From the NCBI RefSeq assembly GCF_015352985.1, contig NZ_JACYXF010000002.1, positions 62,001 through 126,000 of the forward strand: 64,000 nucleotides of DNA, given 5' to 3'. A program made the position numbers and the translations under genes. The DNA is from Noviherbaspirillum malthae (GTDB lineage: Bacteria > Pseudomonadota > Gammaproteobacteria > Burkholderiales > Burkholderiaceae_D). Below the pieces are notes generated by a model. That model worked only from the letters and a program-made list of their open reading frames with translations. It was not told the origin of the DNA and did no database searches. Shown piece by piece: positions 32,242 through 41,020 of this stretch; positions within the stretch are counted from its first letter, which is position 1; each line of letters starts with the position of its first letter.

Positions 32242-32931
32242 TTAACGTGAACCGGAGCTGCTGCCGCCCGATGTACCGCTGCTGCCGGAGCCCATGCTGC
32301 CGGAAGAACCGGAGCTGCCCGACGAGCCGCCCATGCTGCCGGATGAGCCGGAGCTGCCGGAAGAACCGGAACCGCTGCTGGGATAGGTGGTTGTGGTGCC
32401 GGAAGAACCGGAAGATCCGCTGCCGGAGCCCATGCTGCTGGAACCGCTGGAGCCGCTGCTTCCCGAACCAGAGCTCATGCCGCTGGAGCCGCCGCTGGTT
32501 CCGGTGCTGCCGCTGCCCATGCTTCCCGATCCGCTGCTGCCGGAGCCGCTTGAACCGCTGCCGCTCGAACCGGTGGAACCACTGGAACCGCTAGTATCGC
32601 TGCTGCCGGAACCGCCGGAGCCCATGCCGCTAGAGCCGCTGGAACCCGACGAGTCCGACGAGCCCGACGTACCGCTTGATCCCGAGCTCATGCCGCTGGA
32701 ACCCGATGAACCGGAGCCGGAGCTCATGCCGCTCGATCCGGAAGACCCCGAAGTGCCGCTTGAACCCGAACTCATGCCGCTCGATCCGCTTGAGCCGCCC
32801 GAACTACCCGATCCGCTGCTCATCCCCGAGCTGGGGCTGGATGATGAACCGGAAGATGAACCGGTTTGTGCAACGGCGATGCCGGCTGCGCTCAACAGGG
32901 AGATGATCAACGCGATGGACTGTTTCTTCAT
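32242..32931 (-). CDS. Secreted Ser/Gly/Met low-complexity repeat protein
   Basis: The 229-residue product has a clean signal peptide (MKKQSIALIISLLSAAGIAVA) and then about 200 residues made almost entirely of Ser and Gly with regular Met, as in repeats of GMSSGSGSSG and SSGTSGSSG. There is no Cys and almost no charged residue until the C-terminal Arg. The start has a perfect AAGGAGG site. The composition predicts an unstructured, flexible surface or periplasmic chain. Function is unknown; structural, adhesive or metal-binding roles through Met are only possibilities. Related low-complexity reading frames can be hard to call, but the signal peptide and ribosome site support a real gene. Confidence 0.8.
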   Translation of the reverse strand: MKKQSIALIISLLSAAGIAVAQTGSSSGSSSSPSSGMSSGSGSSGGSSGSSGMSSGSSGTSGSSGSSGMSSGSGSSGSSGMSSGSSGTSGSSDSSGSSGSSGMGSGGSGSSDTSGSSGSTGSSGSGSSGSGSSGSGSMGSGSTGTSGGSSGMSSGSGSSGSSGSSSMGSGSGSSGSSGTTTTYPSSGSGSSGSSGSSGSMGGSSGSSGSSGSMGSGSSGTSGGSSSGSR

Positions 32932-33114
32932 GCTGCCTCCTTACAAATTCAATGAATGGATTGCTTCGGATGGAATGCTTCAGCAAATTGCGGAAGGTAA
33001 GCATTTAGACTGTCAACTTGTCATCGGTTCTCTGTTTTCCGCATAAAGATCGTCAGCTTTTGCAAGCAGATGAAACAAACCTGTGTGTATGTATGCTGCC
33101 TTACGAAGGCTGCA

Positions 33115-35865
33115 TTAATGCATGGAAAGTGTGGGATTGCTCTTTAGAAGTGCATCGAGTTCATCTATCGGTATCGGCATGCTGAACAGGAAGCCCTGCA
33201 TTTCATCGCAGCCGTTCTCCTTGAGAAAAGCAAGTTGTTCGCGATTCGATACGCCTTCAGCGATGACGCTCATGCCCAGACTGTGTCCAAGGGAAATGAC
33301 GGCACGGGCAATGATGGCGTCGTTGGGATCGGCACCGATGTCGCGCACGAAGGACTGGTCTATCTTCAAGCGATCTACGGGGAAACGCTGCAGGTGGCTG
33401 AGGCTGGAATAACCGGTGCCGAAGTCGTCGATTGCGATGCGCAGACCCATCGCCTTCAGGTGCCCAAGGACCTCGATGGCCTCATCCGGGTTCTGCATGA
33501 CTAGGCTTTCGGTCAGCTCAAGTTCAAGCAGGCCGGGATCAAGCCCGGTCGTCACCAGTGCATCGCCGACCATGTGCACCAGCGTTTCCGGGTTGAACTG
33601 GCGTGCCGAAATGTTGACGGCCACGCGCAGCGGCGGCAGGCCGGCCTGCTGCAATTGCTTGTTCTGGGCGCACGCGGTGTAGAGCACCCACTCGCCGATA
33701 GGAACGATCAGCCCCGTCTCCTCGGCAAGCGGAATGAAGGTGGCCGGCGAAACCGTGCTTCCAGCCGAGGGCTTCCAGCGCAGCAGCGCCTCGACGCCGA
33801 CGATGCGTCCGCTCTTCAGATCCACCTTGGGCTGGTAATGCAGGACGAATTCATTCTTCAGCAAGGCTTGGCGCAGCCGTGATTCCAGCGACAGTCTTTC
33901 GGTCACGCGCTGGTTCATCGCCGGCGTATAGAACTGGAAATTATTGCGTCCCTTCTCCTTGGCGCGATACATGGCCGTATCGGCGTTCTTGAGCAGCGTA
34001 TCGACGTCACCGCCATCCTTGGGATAGAAACTTAGCCCGATGCTGCAACTCACGAACAGCTTGTGGCCTTCGACCAGAAAAGGCAGTTCCACGGTGCGGA
34101 GTATGCGGTTCATGAGCATGGCGATGGTCTTCTCGTCTTTTTCGCCGATGATCACGAAGGCAAATTCATCGCCGCCGTAGCGCGCCACCGTGTCCTGCTC
34201 GCGCAGACATGCAAGCAGGCGTTTGGCAACTTGCTTGAGCAGTTCGTCGCCGACATTGTGGCCCAGGCTGTCGTTGATGAACTTGAAGTTGTCGAGGTCC
34301 ATGAAGCCGACCGTCACCCATTCATCATGCCTCTCGGCAGTCGCAATGCTGTGCCGTATTCTGTCCTTGAGGACATTGCGGTTGGCCAGCGCAGTGAGCG
34401 CGTCGAAGTTGGCATGCCGTTCGAGTTCGTATTCATAGTGCTTGATGGCGCTGATGTCGTTGAGCACGCCGACAAAATGCGTCACCTCGCCGTCCTGGCC
34501 GCGCACCGGAGCGATATGCACGTCATTCCAGAACATCTCGCCATCCTTGCGGTAGTTGCGCAGCAAGGCGGAGCTTTCCTCCCTTGCGGCAATCGCCTCG
34601 CGAATCGCGGCAATGCCTGCCTGCTCGCGGTCGTCCGATTGCAGGAAGCGGCAATTCCTGCCCAGGGTTTCCCTGATCGGATAGCCGGTCATGCGTTCGA
34701 AAGCGGGATTGGCGTATTCGATGTTGCCCTCGAGATCGGTGATGATGATGGCGTTGACGCTGGCCTGTATCGCGCGGTTGCGCAGGCGCAGGCTTTCCTC
34801 GGCCGAGCGCCGTTCCGTGATGTCGACGCCCATGCCGGAGACGCATTGCCGGCCGTTGAATTCGATACGCACTCCGGTAAACAGATATGGAATATGCTTG
34901 CCGCCCTTGGTGAGCAGGTTGGCCTCCACACTGGCGCTTCCATGAGTGAACGCACGCAGGATGCGCTGCTCGACGAGGTCCTTTTCCTGCTGCGTGGAGA
35001 AGAAATCGAGCGGCTGGAGCTGCCGGATTTCATCCTGCGAGTAACCGGTGATGAGCTCGAAATTGCGGTTCCAGCGCAGGAAATGCCCTTCCCTGTCGTA
35101 AAGGTAAAAGATGCCCGGAAGACTGTCGATGATCGCCTGCGAGCCGCGCGCTTCGCTGCTGTGCTGCTCGATCTGGCTCGACAGCCTGGCATTCAGCCTG
35201 AGCAGTTCGGATGTTCTTTCCGCCACTTTCTTTTCAAGTTCGCGGTTCGACAGGCGGAGCAGTTCATCCGACCGGTTCAGCTCACGCAACACCCCGCTCA
35301 GGCGCCGAACGGTCCGGCGCAGTTCGATCTGGGCGACGACCTGCCGGCTCAGTACCTCGAGCAACTGCTGCTGACCGGTGTCGAGCGTCCGAGGCACGGT
35401 ATCGAGCACGGCGAGCGAGCCGATGGCCGTGCCGTTGCTCATTACGAGCGGTGCGCCTGCATAGAATCGAATGTGAGGCGGACCTGTGACCAGCGGATTT
35501 TCCGCGAAGCGGGGGTGTGCATGCGCATCCCCGATCAATGTGAACGCCTTGCGTTCGACGGTCAGCCCGCAAAACGCGATTTCCCTCGGCGTGCTTTCCA
35601 GTGCCACGCCCACCCTCGACTTGAACCACTGCCGCCGTTCGTCGAGCAATGACACCACTGCCATCGGCGTGTCGCACAACTTCGCGGCCAGCGTCGTGAT
35701 TTCGTCGAACGCCTGCTCGGGCCCGGTATCGAAAAGTCCGTCCCTGTCGAATGTCGGATCTGGCGTATGCATGTCCATCATGCCGGTCGCTGTCTCTTCA
35801 TGGGCCGTCTGCATGCAAGCCGGCACCAGTGCGGGCTGCGCGGGGCAAGGCCGCGGGCGCAGCAT
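33115..35865 (-). CDS. GAF-PAS-LOV-GGDEF-EAL protein, possible blue-light c-di-GMP regulator
   Basis: A soluble 916-residue protein. A GAF domain (about 45-190) and coiled coil lead to a first PAS (about 245-360). A second PAS (about 372-485) carries the LOV signature GRNCRFLQ with Cys405, the residue that forms the flavin adduct in light-sensing LOV domains, plus the FMN-contact motifs NYRKDG and FWN. The usual Gln of F-GVQ is Leu here (FVGVLND). The GGDEF domain has intact YGGDEF near residue 563; the EAL domain has VEALLRW near 690, LELTESL, DDFGTGYSS and KID. Both activities look possible. The ATG at 35865 lacks a clear SD; 35781 is an alternative start. Confidence 0.93.
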   Translation of the reverse strand: MLRPRPCPAQPALVPACMQTAHEETATGMMDMHTPDPTFDRDGLFDTGPEQAFDEITTLAAKLCDTPMAVVSLLDERRQWFKSRVGVALESTPREIAFCGLTVERKAFTLIGDAHAHPRFAENPLVTGPPHIRFYAGAPLVMSNGTAIGSLAVLDTVPRTLDTGQQQLLEVLSRQVVAQIELRRTVRRLSGVLRELNRSDELLRLSNRELEKKVAERTSELLRLNARLSSQIEQHSSEARGSQAIIDSLPGIFYLYDREGHFLRWNRNFELITGYSQDEIRQLQPLDFFSTQQEKDLVEQRILRAFTHGSASVEANLLTKGGKHIPYLFTGVRIEFNGRQCVSGMGVDITERRSAEESLRLRNRAIQASVNAIIITDLEGNIEYANPAFERMTGYPIRETLGRNCRFLQSDDREQAGIAAIREAIAAREESSALLRNYRKDGEMFWNDVHIAPVRGQDGEVTHFVGVLNDISAIKHYEYELERHANFDALTALANRNVLKDRIRHSIATAERHDEWVTVGFMDLDNFKFINDSLGHNVGDELLKQVAKRLLACLREQDTVARYGGDEFAFVIIGEKDEKTIAMLMNRILRTVELPFLVEGHKLFVSCSIGLSFYPKDGGDVDTLLKNADTAMYRAKEKGRNNFQFYTPAMNQRVTERLSLESRLRQALLKNEFVLHYQPKVDLKSGRIVGVEALLRWKPSAGSTVSPATFIPLAEETGLIVPIGEWVLYTACAQNKQLQQAGLPPLRVAVNISARQFNPETLVHMVGDALVTTGLDPGLLELELTESLVMQNPDEAIEVLGHLKAMGLRIAIDDFGTGYSSLSHLQRFPVDRLKIDQSFVRDIGADPNDAIIARAVISLGHSLGMSVIAEGVSNREQLAFLKENGCDEMQGFLFSMPIPIDELDALLKSNPTLSMH

Positions 35866-36193
35866 CCAGATTAAACATACTACAGTTTGACAAGCGGGAG
35901 CAGGAAGATTGCAATGAACTCCAGCCAGATCAATCAGTATGTCGCCGGCAGATACCGCAGGTACAACAGATGCATGACGACCAACCCCAAGCGGGCCGGT
36001 TGCGCCTCGTCAACGCCAGTTTCATCTCTTGCCTTTGTGCACTCCAGCGCGCGGTTCCACGGGTATACTCAAGACATGCCGCATTCGTGCATACCGATCG
36101 CGCGTCACGGCATGGTATGGCTTTGGATTGGTATAAGCTAGCCGAACCTGCATGGGAATTGCAGCCTCATACGAAAGAAGAGAATCTCCACTT
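35866..36193. other. 328-base intergenic region, no well-supported gene
   Basis: It separates the divergent LOV-GGDEF-EAL and ppnN genes and should contain both promoters. A rightward frame, 35914-36141, starts at ATG after AGGAAG but has poor codon use towards its end and no recognisable product, so I do not call it. The segment 36121-36137 resembles an end of the inverted-repeat element at 25733-25897. Confidence 0.45.
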
Positions 36194-37564
36194 ATGCAAA
36201 ACTACGTCGTCGATACCCAGATCTCCCCGGAAGGCCGCCTGGAGATTCTGTCCAAGGCCGAAGTCGCGCGTCTGCTCGATAACAGCCAGGGCGGCCTGTA
36301 TTCCATATTCCGCAATTGCTCACTGGCGGTACTGAACTGCGGCAGCCCGCTTGACGACGGCAAGGAACTGCTCGAACGCTACAAGGATTTCGACATCAGC
36401 ATCATCCAGCGCGAACGCGGCATCAAGCTCGACATCAAGAGTGCGCCGGCCAATGCCTTTGTCGACGGCAAGATGATCAAGGGCATCCACGAGCATCTGT
36501 TCGCGGTATTGCGCGACGTGGTGTTCGTCAATGACGAGATCATCGACAATCCCAGCTTCGACCTTGCCTCTTCGGAAGGCGTCACCGACGCGGTCTTTCA
36601 CATCCTGCGCAACGCCGGCGTGCTGCGGCCGATGAACAATCCCAATCTGGTCGTCTGCTGGGGCGGCCATTCGATATCCCGCGAAGAATACGACTACACG
36701 AAGAAGGTCGGGTACGAACTCGGCCTGCGGGCGCTGGACATCTGCACCGGCTGCGGTCCCGGCGCAATGAAGGGTCCGATGAAAGGCGCGACCATTGCCC
36801 ACTCCAAGCAGCGCATCAGCAACGGACGCTATCTCGGCCTGACGGAACCCGGCATCATTGCGGCGGAATCGCCGAATCCCATCGTCAACGATCTCGTCAT
36901 CATGCCGGACATCGAAAAGCGCCTGGAAGCCTTCGTGCGCACCGGCCATGGCATCGTCGTCTTTCCCGGCGGCGCGGGAACGGCGGAAGAGATTCTTTAC
37001 ATCCTCGGCATCCTGCTGCATCCGGACAACGCCGCACTGCCCTTCCCCCTGATCTTCACCGGACCGGAAAACTCGCGCGAGTACTTCACGCAGATCGATC
37101 ACTTCATCGGCCTGACCCTCGGCGCCGAAGCGCAGCGCCGCTACAAGATCATCATCGATGATCCGGTACTCGTGGCCCAGGAAATGCAGAGCGGCATCAA
37201 GGAAGTGCGTGAATTCCGCAAGTCGCGCAGCGACGCCTATTACTTCAACTGGCTGCTGAAGATCGATCCGGAATTCCAGCGTCCGTTCCGGCCCACGCAT
37301 GAAAACATGCGCAACCTGCGCCTGGACAAGACGCAGGAGACTCATCAGCTGGCGGCCAATCTCAGGCGCGCCTTCTCCGGCGTCGTGGCGGGCAATGTCA
37401 AGGACCAGGGCATCCGGGCGATCGAGGAGCATGGCGTGTTCGAGATTCGCGGCGACCGCAGCATCATGGAGCCGATGGATGCGCTGCTGGCGTCTTTCGT
37501 TGCCCAGCACCGGATGAAATTGCCGGGCACGAAATACAATCCCTGCTACCGCATCGTGAAGTAA
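36194..37564 (+). CDS. ppnN: Pyrimidine/purine nucleotide 5'-monophosphate nucleosidase (LOG family)
   Basis: This 456-residue cytoplasmic enzyme hydrolyses nucleoside 5'-monophosphates to base and ribose 5-phosphate; in E. coli PpnN this is modulated by (p)ppGpp. The Rossmann-type core contains the LOG motif FPGGAGTAEEILY and the GCGPGAMKGPMKGATIAH segment. The N-terminal extension (QISPEGRLEILSKAEVARLLD, then YSIFRNCSLAVLNCGS) and the C-terminal region match the long PpnN type rather than short cytokinin-activating LOG proteins. The start at 36194 aligns with the E. coli N-terminus from memory; upstream codons to 36152 are unlikely. It is a single gene. Confidence 0.93.
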   Translation: MQNYVVDTQISPEGRLEILSKAEVARLLDNSQGGLYSIFRNCSLAVLNCGSPLDDGKELLERYKDFDISIIQRERGIKLDIKSAPANAFVDGKMIKGIHEHLFAVLRDVVFVNDEIIDNPSFDLASSEGVTDAVFHILRNAGVLRPMNNPNLVVCWGGHSISREEYDYTKKVGYELGLRALDICTGCGPGAMKGPMKGATIAHSKQRISNGRYLGLTEPGIIAAESPNPIVNDLVIMPDIEKRLEAFVRTGHGIVVFPGGAGTAEEILYILGILLHPDNAALPFPLIFTGPENSREYFTQIDHFIGLTLGAEAQRRYKIIIDDPVLVAQEMQSGIKEVREFRKSRSDAYYFNWLLKIDPEFQRPFRPTHENMRNLRLDKTQETHQLAANLRRAFSGVVAGNVKDQGIRAIEEHGVFEIRGDRSIMEPMDALLASFVAQHRMKLPGTKYNPCYRIVK

Positions 37565-37574
37565 TCTGCTCGTA

Positions 37575-37600
37575 CGGCAGGCCGGCATGCCAGCCTGCCG
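37575..37600. terminator. Hairpin between convergent genes, possible terminator
   Basis: An 8-bp GC-rich stem, CGGCAGGC / GCCTGCCG with a ten-base loop, lies 10 bases after the ppnN stop and 15 before the end of the convergent DUF1631 gene. There is no T-run, so intrinsic termination would be weak. Confidence 0.35.
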
Positions 37601-37615
37601 ACCTGTGGATTGCCG

Positions 37616-39943
37616 TTAAGACGCTGCCAGCCTGTCCGCCCCGAACAGCAGGGACTCGACAGCACGCTCGAAGGCAGGCGCATATTCGAGAGGCAGTACG
37701 GTTTCCTTGCGCAAGGCTTCCAGCAGAGCAGCGAAGCCGAACAGCACCAGTTCGCCCCGTTCGCCGTCCCGCCTGAACAGATAGAGTGAACGATGCGAGC
37801 TGACCCAGACCAGCTGCGCATTTTCCGGTTGAGGTCCGGCAAGCTGTACCCGCGTGCCGATCGAATAGCTCTGCGAGAGAAAGTCCAGATCTTCCTTGCC
37901 AACGCCACCGGCGCTGCGTTCGGTTCTCAGCTCCGCCTTGAGCTTGCGGCTTGCGAGCATGTCTTCGACGATGCTGTCTCGCACCCGGGGCGGTTCGGGC
38001 ATCGTCCACGTTGCCTGGTCCCAGCTGAGCACGATGCGCGCGAATTGCCGGCGCAGTTCGTCCAGCGAATATCGCCTCGCCTGCTGCGCCTGTTTAGCCG
38101 AATTCGCTCCGCGCAGGATGCGGGTATGCATCTCGACCAGCACATCAAGAATTTCCCTGGTCTCTTCCTCCGGCAGCTGGATCAGCACGAACGCTTCGCG
38201 CAGCCCCTTGACCAGTCCCGGAAGCATGCGCATCAATGCAGTTCTGTCCTCCGGTGTCTGTTTTTCCTGGATGCTCCAGATCAATTCCGGAAGCATGCCC
38301 CGATAGCGCTGCACCAGGCTGTCGGCGGCGCCGAATGCCCTGTCCGCCTCGCCATCGCGGCGTGCGGCAAGCATCAGCACATGCGGCCATGTGCGCAGGA
38401 GAAAATCCGAGACGCGCTTGTCGACACTCAGGGGCGGCAAGACCTCGCAAAGCATGTTCATTGCATTGGCCAGCAGAACGCTGCAGCGTTCCGCAGACTC
38501 CACCGCATCGATCGCCTGCGCGGCGTAACGATCGTCCTGACGGACGGACTCCAGCAGGAAGCGTTCAAACGCGGCGAGGCTGTCTTCGAAGATGCCGGTA
38601 TCAGTGGTGAAGCCGTTCAGGATTTCCGTTGCCAGGCGCTCGATTTCCGCCTTCAGGCGCCGGCCGTCTGCGTCCTCGGGATCGACACCCGCTGCCGCGG
38701 AACTGATGCGGTTGAGCAGCGTGCGTGCAGGATGTCCTTCATCATGCAGCAGTTCCGGCTCCATGACGGCCGCCTTGATGATGGGAATCTGCAGCCTGGC
38801 GATCTGCTGCCTGAGGCTTGCGGGAATCTGCCGGTCTTCCAGGATGATGTCGAACAGCAGGCCGACCACATCAACCACCATGCGCTCCATCACCGACGCC
38901 TTTTGCAGCTCCAGCCGTTCGCGCAAGTCGGCTACCGAATTGCGGCCGTCTCCCTCGCCGGCGGTAGCAGAAGCTGCCTGCTGCTGGCAGGCATCGAGCC
39001 GCGCCAGGAGCGGATTCACGGTCTGTACCGAGTTCGTCCTGATTTGCGCACTGTCGCTTCCCGGCGGCAGAAATGAACGCTTGGGCGACAGCATCCTGTG
39101 CAGGAATTCCTGGACCGAATGCGCCTGCATCTCGGAATTGGCACGCAATGCCGCGTGTCCTGTTTCCCCTGCCTGAACGGCGGAGAGGGAGTCGAACATG
39201 CGTTTCAGCCCGGGCAGCAACTGCTGCTGCACGTTTTCGGCGCCCCGAGGATCGTAGCGCGGCGCGCCGAAGTAGCGCTGGCAGGGCGCGTGGCGGGAGC
39301 GCTGGGCCACGAACTTGCCATGCACGCCCGATGTTTCGAATACCGAGCGCAGCGAGGCATAAAAGCCCGGCAAGTGTCCCACCATCGCATCCGACAGGTG
39401 TTCGAACAGCAGCCTGACCCTGGTATCGTCGCCGGCGGACGTTTTCACCGCATCGTGGAGTGCGCGTGCCAAAAGGTAGGGACGGAAGGGATTTTCCCGT
39501 TCGCGGGCTTCGATCTGGCCATGCAGCTGTGCAATGATGACGTTCAGCCGCCCGATGCTTTCCTCGGTCGCTTCGCGCATGCGCTGGGCCAGCCGGCCGA
39601 CCTCGATCTGGTGGTTGACCACCTCGTCGTCGATCAGGGTCAGTTCGGCCGCGGCCAGATTGCGCAATCCGGGGCGCAGGTCGATGAACATGGTTTGCAT
39701 CGCCCGCTCGAGGCTGGCCTTGTACTGCGCGTCGATGCGGCGCAGGAAGATGCTGCTGTCTTCGCGGATATACTGGCGCACCGCTTTCAGTGCCGCCTGT
39801 TCGCCTCCGGAGCGCGACTGCAGCAGGCGTTCGCCGATCACCCGGTCCGCATCCTGGAGCGCCTGCTGAACCAGCACCAGGAAGCCGGTTTCCGCCCGGC
39901 TCTGGGCAGCAAGGATCAAACGCTTGTATTCGGTTTCAGCCAT
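37616..39943 (-). CDS. DUF1631-domain protein of unknown function
   Basis: A 775-residue, largely helical, cytoplasmic protein without signal peptide or membrane segment. The N-terminal part (YKRLILAAQSRAETGFLVLVQQALQDADRVIGERL) and the C-terminal part (VQLAGPQPENAQLVWVSSHRSLYLFRRDGERGELVLFGFAALLEAL) match my memory of the DUF1631 family. These are long proteins common in Beta- and Gammaproteobacteria, sometimes mislabelled as thymidine phosphorylases. The C-terminal 100 residues resemble a PilZ-like beta-barrel (GTRVQLAGP then W-S) but lack a full RxxxR-DxSxxG motif. No function is established. It ends 51 bases after the convergent ppnN. Confidence 0.75.
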   Translation of the reverse strand: MAETEYKRLILAAQSRAETGFLVLVQQALQDADRVIGERLLQSRSGGEQAALKAVRQYIREDSSIFLRRIDAQYKASLERAMQTMFIDLRPGLRNLAAAELTLIDDEVVNHQIEVGRLAQRMREATEESIGRLNVIIAQLHGQIEARERENPFRPYLLARALHDAVKTSAGDDTRVRLLFEHLSDAMVGHLPGFYASLRSVFETSGVHGKFVAQRSRHAPCQRYFGAPRYDPRGAENVQQQLLPGLKRMFDSLSAVQAGETGHAALRANSEMQAHSVQEFLHRMLSPKRSFLPPGSDSAQIRTNSVQTVNPLLARLDACQQQAASATAGEGDGRNSVADLRERLELQKASVMERMVVDVVGLLFDIILEDRQIPASLRQQIARLQIPIIKAAVMEPELLHDEGHPARTLLNRISSAAAGVDPEDADGRRLKAEIERLATEILNGFTTDTGIFEDSLAAFERFLLESVRQDDRYAAQAIDAVESAERCSVLLANAMNMLCEVLPPLSVDKRVSDFLLRTWPHVLMLAARRDGEADRAFGAADSLVQRYRGMLPELIWSIQEKQTPEDRTALMRMLPGLVKGLREAFVLIQLPEEETREILDVLVEMHTRILRGANSAKQAQQARRYSLDELRRQFARIVLSWDQATWTMPEPPRVRDSIVEDMLASRKLKAELRTERSAGGVGKEDLDFLSQSYSIGTRVQLAGPQPENAQLVWVSSHRSLYLFRRDGERGELVLFGFAALLEALRKETVLPLEYAPAFERAVESLLFGADRLAAS

Positions 39944-40071
39944 ACCGACGCTTCCGGAAACGCAATGGCCTCTAGTTTATGCGGAAATGCCGTACGGCAT
40001 CACCCGAAATACCGCAAACATTACAGCTTTGTTCGAATTCGTTCCGGAATGCAACTCGGTTTGCAGGCCGG

Positions 40072-40794
40072 TCAGCTTGGCGAAGGCGCCAGCAAGGCGA
40101 GCTGACCGGCATCGAGGTAGCACCATTCGCCTTCTTCAAGGCCGAGGCTGTCCAGTTCCAGCTGACCGACCATCGTGCGCCGCAGTGCCTCGCAATGGTT
40201 GCCGGCCGCGGCCAGCATACGCTTGACCTGATGATACTTGCCCTGCTCCAGCACGATTTCCAGCCGGTGTTCGTCCAGCCTGCGGCAGGATTGCGCGGCC
40301 AGGGGGGCAGGTTCGTCATGCAGTTGCACGCCTGACAACAATTGCGTCACAAGCTCGTCCGTGACAGGGGCATCGGTGGTAGCGACATACAGCTTGGGAA
40401 CATGCCGCTTCGGTGATGACTGCGCATGAATGAATGCGCCATCGTCCGACATCAGCAGCAGGCCGGTGGTGTCATGGTCGAGGCGGCCGACGGGCTGCAC
40501 GTCGCGCCAGGTGAATTGCTCGGGCAGCAGGGTCAGTACGCCGGGATGGCGGCTGGGCTTGCGGGAACATTCATAGCCGGGCGGCTTGTTCAGGGCGAGG
40601 TAGACATGCTCCCGGTAATCCCAGGTCTCCTCGAAGATGGTGAACGACAAGCCCTCGGTCTCGAAGGCGGTGCGGTAATCGTTAACGGTTTCCCCATTGA
40701 CGGCGACTTCGCCGTCGGAAATCAGTTCGCGGCACCATTTGCGGGTGCCGAATCCCTGCGATTGCAGGATGCGGTCAAGGCTCAGTTTGCTCAT
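40072..40794 (-). CDS. rsuA: 16S rRNA pseudouridine synthase, RsuA type
   Basis: A 240-residue enzyme of the RsuA/RluB/E/F branch that isomerises a uridine in rRNA, in E. coli U516 of 16S. An N-terminal S4 RNA-binding domain (LSLDRILQSQGFGTRKWCRELISDGEVAVNGE) precedes the catalytic domain. The catalytic Asp is in VGRLDHDTTGLLL and the family Lys/Arg motif in GKYHQVKRMLAAAGN. The start at 40794 is chosen because the S4 domain follows at once; an ATG 105 bases upstream would add unlike residues, and no clear SD is visible for either. It diverges from the split-barrel genes across a palindromic element. Confidence 0.9.
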   Translation of the reverse strand: MSKLSLDRILQSQGFGTRKWCRELISDGEVAVNGETVNDYRTAFETEGLSFTIFEETWDYREHVYLALNKPPGYECSRKPSRHPGVLTLLPEQFTWRDVQPVGRLDHDTTGLLLMSDDGAFIHAQSSPKRHVPKLYVATTDAPVTDELVTQLLSGVQLHDEPAPLAAQSCRRLDEHRLEIVLEQGKYHQVKRMLAAAGNHCEALRRTMVGQLELDSLGLEEGEWCYLDAGQLALLAPSPS

Positions 40795-40866
40795 GGCGGC
40801 ACTGTACCAGAAGCCGGCCGGCTTCCGGCCTTCAAACCTGGATGCGGCAGAAGTTGCATCCAAAGC

Positions 40867-40921
40867 ACTAGTGGAGTGAGTTAGGAATTTGTTGGTCAAA
40901 TTTCCAAATCACTCCACTAGT
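40867..40921. repeat. 55-bp imperfect palindrome, two facing terminal repeats
   Basis: Arms ACTAGTGGAGTGA (40867-40879) and TCACTCCACTAGT (40909-40921) are perfect 13-bp inverted repeats. Pairing continues inward between GGAATTTG and CAAATTTCC, with one bulge, to a five-base TTGGT loop. It lies between divergent genes, not behind one, and has no T-run, so it is not a terminator. It looks like two transposon ends left facing each other, or a small palindromic repeat. Confidence 0.6.
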
Positions 40922-41020
40922 CGCCTGCCTACCGGGTGACTTCAAGCCAAGCCATAGGTATCATCTCAACAACACGTTGAATTCGATTTTTCCTTTTTGT
41001 CGCATTTCAGGCGGATCCCG

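Noticed and set aside
35914..36141. 75-codon rightward frame between the LOV protein gene and ppnN
   Set aside because: It has an acceptable ribosome site, but codon use decays towards the end, no domain is seen and it occupies the expected promoter region.
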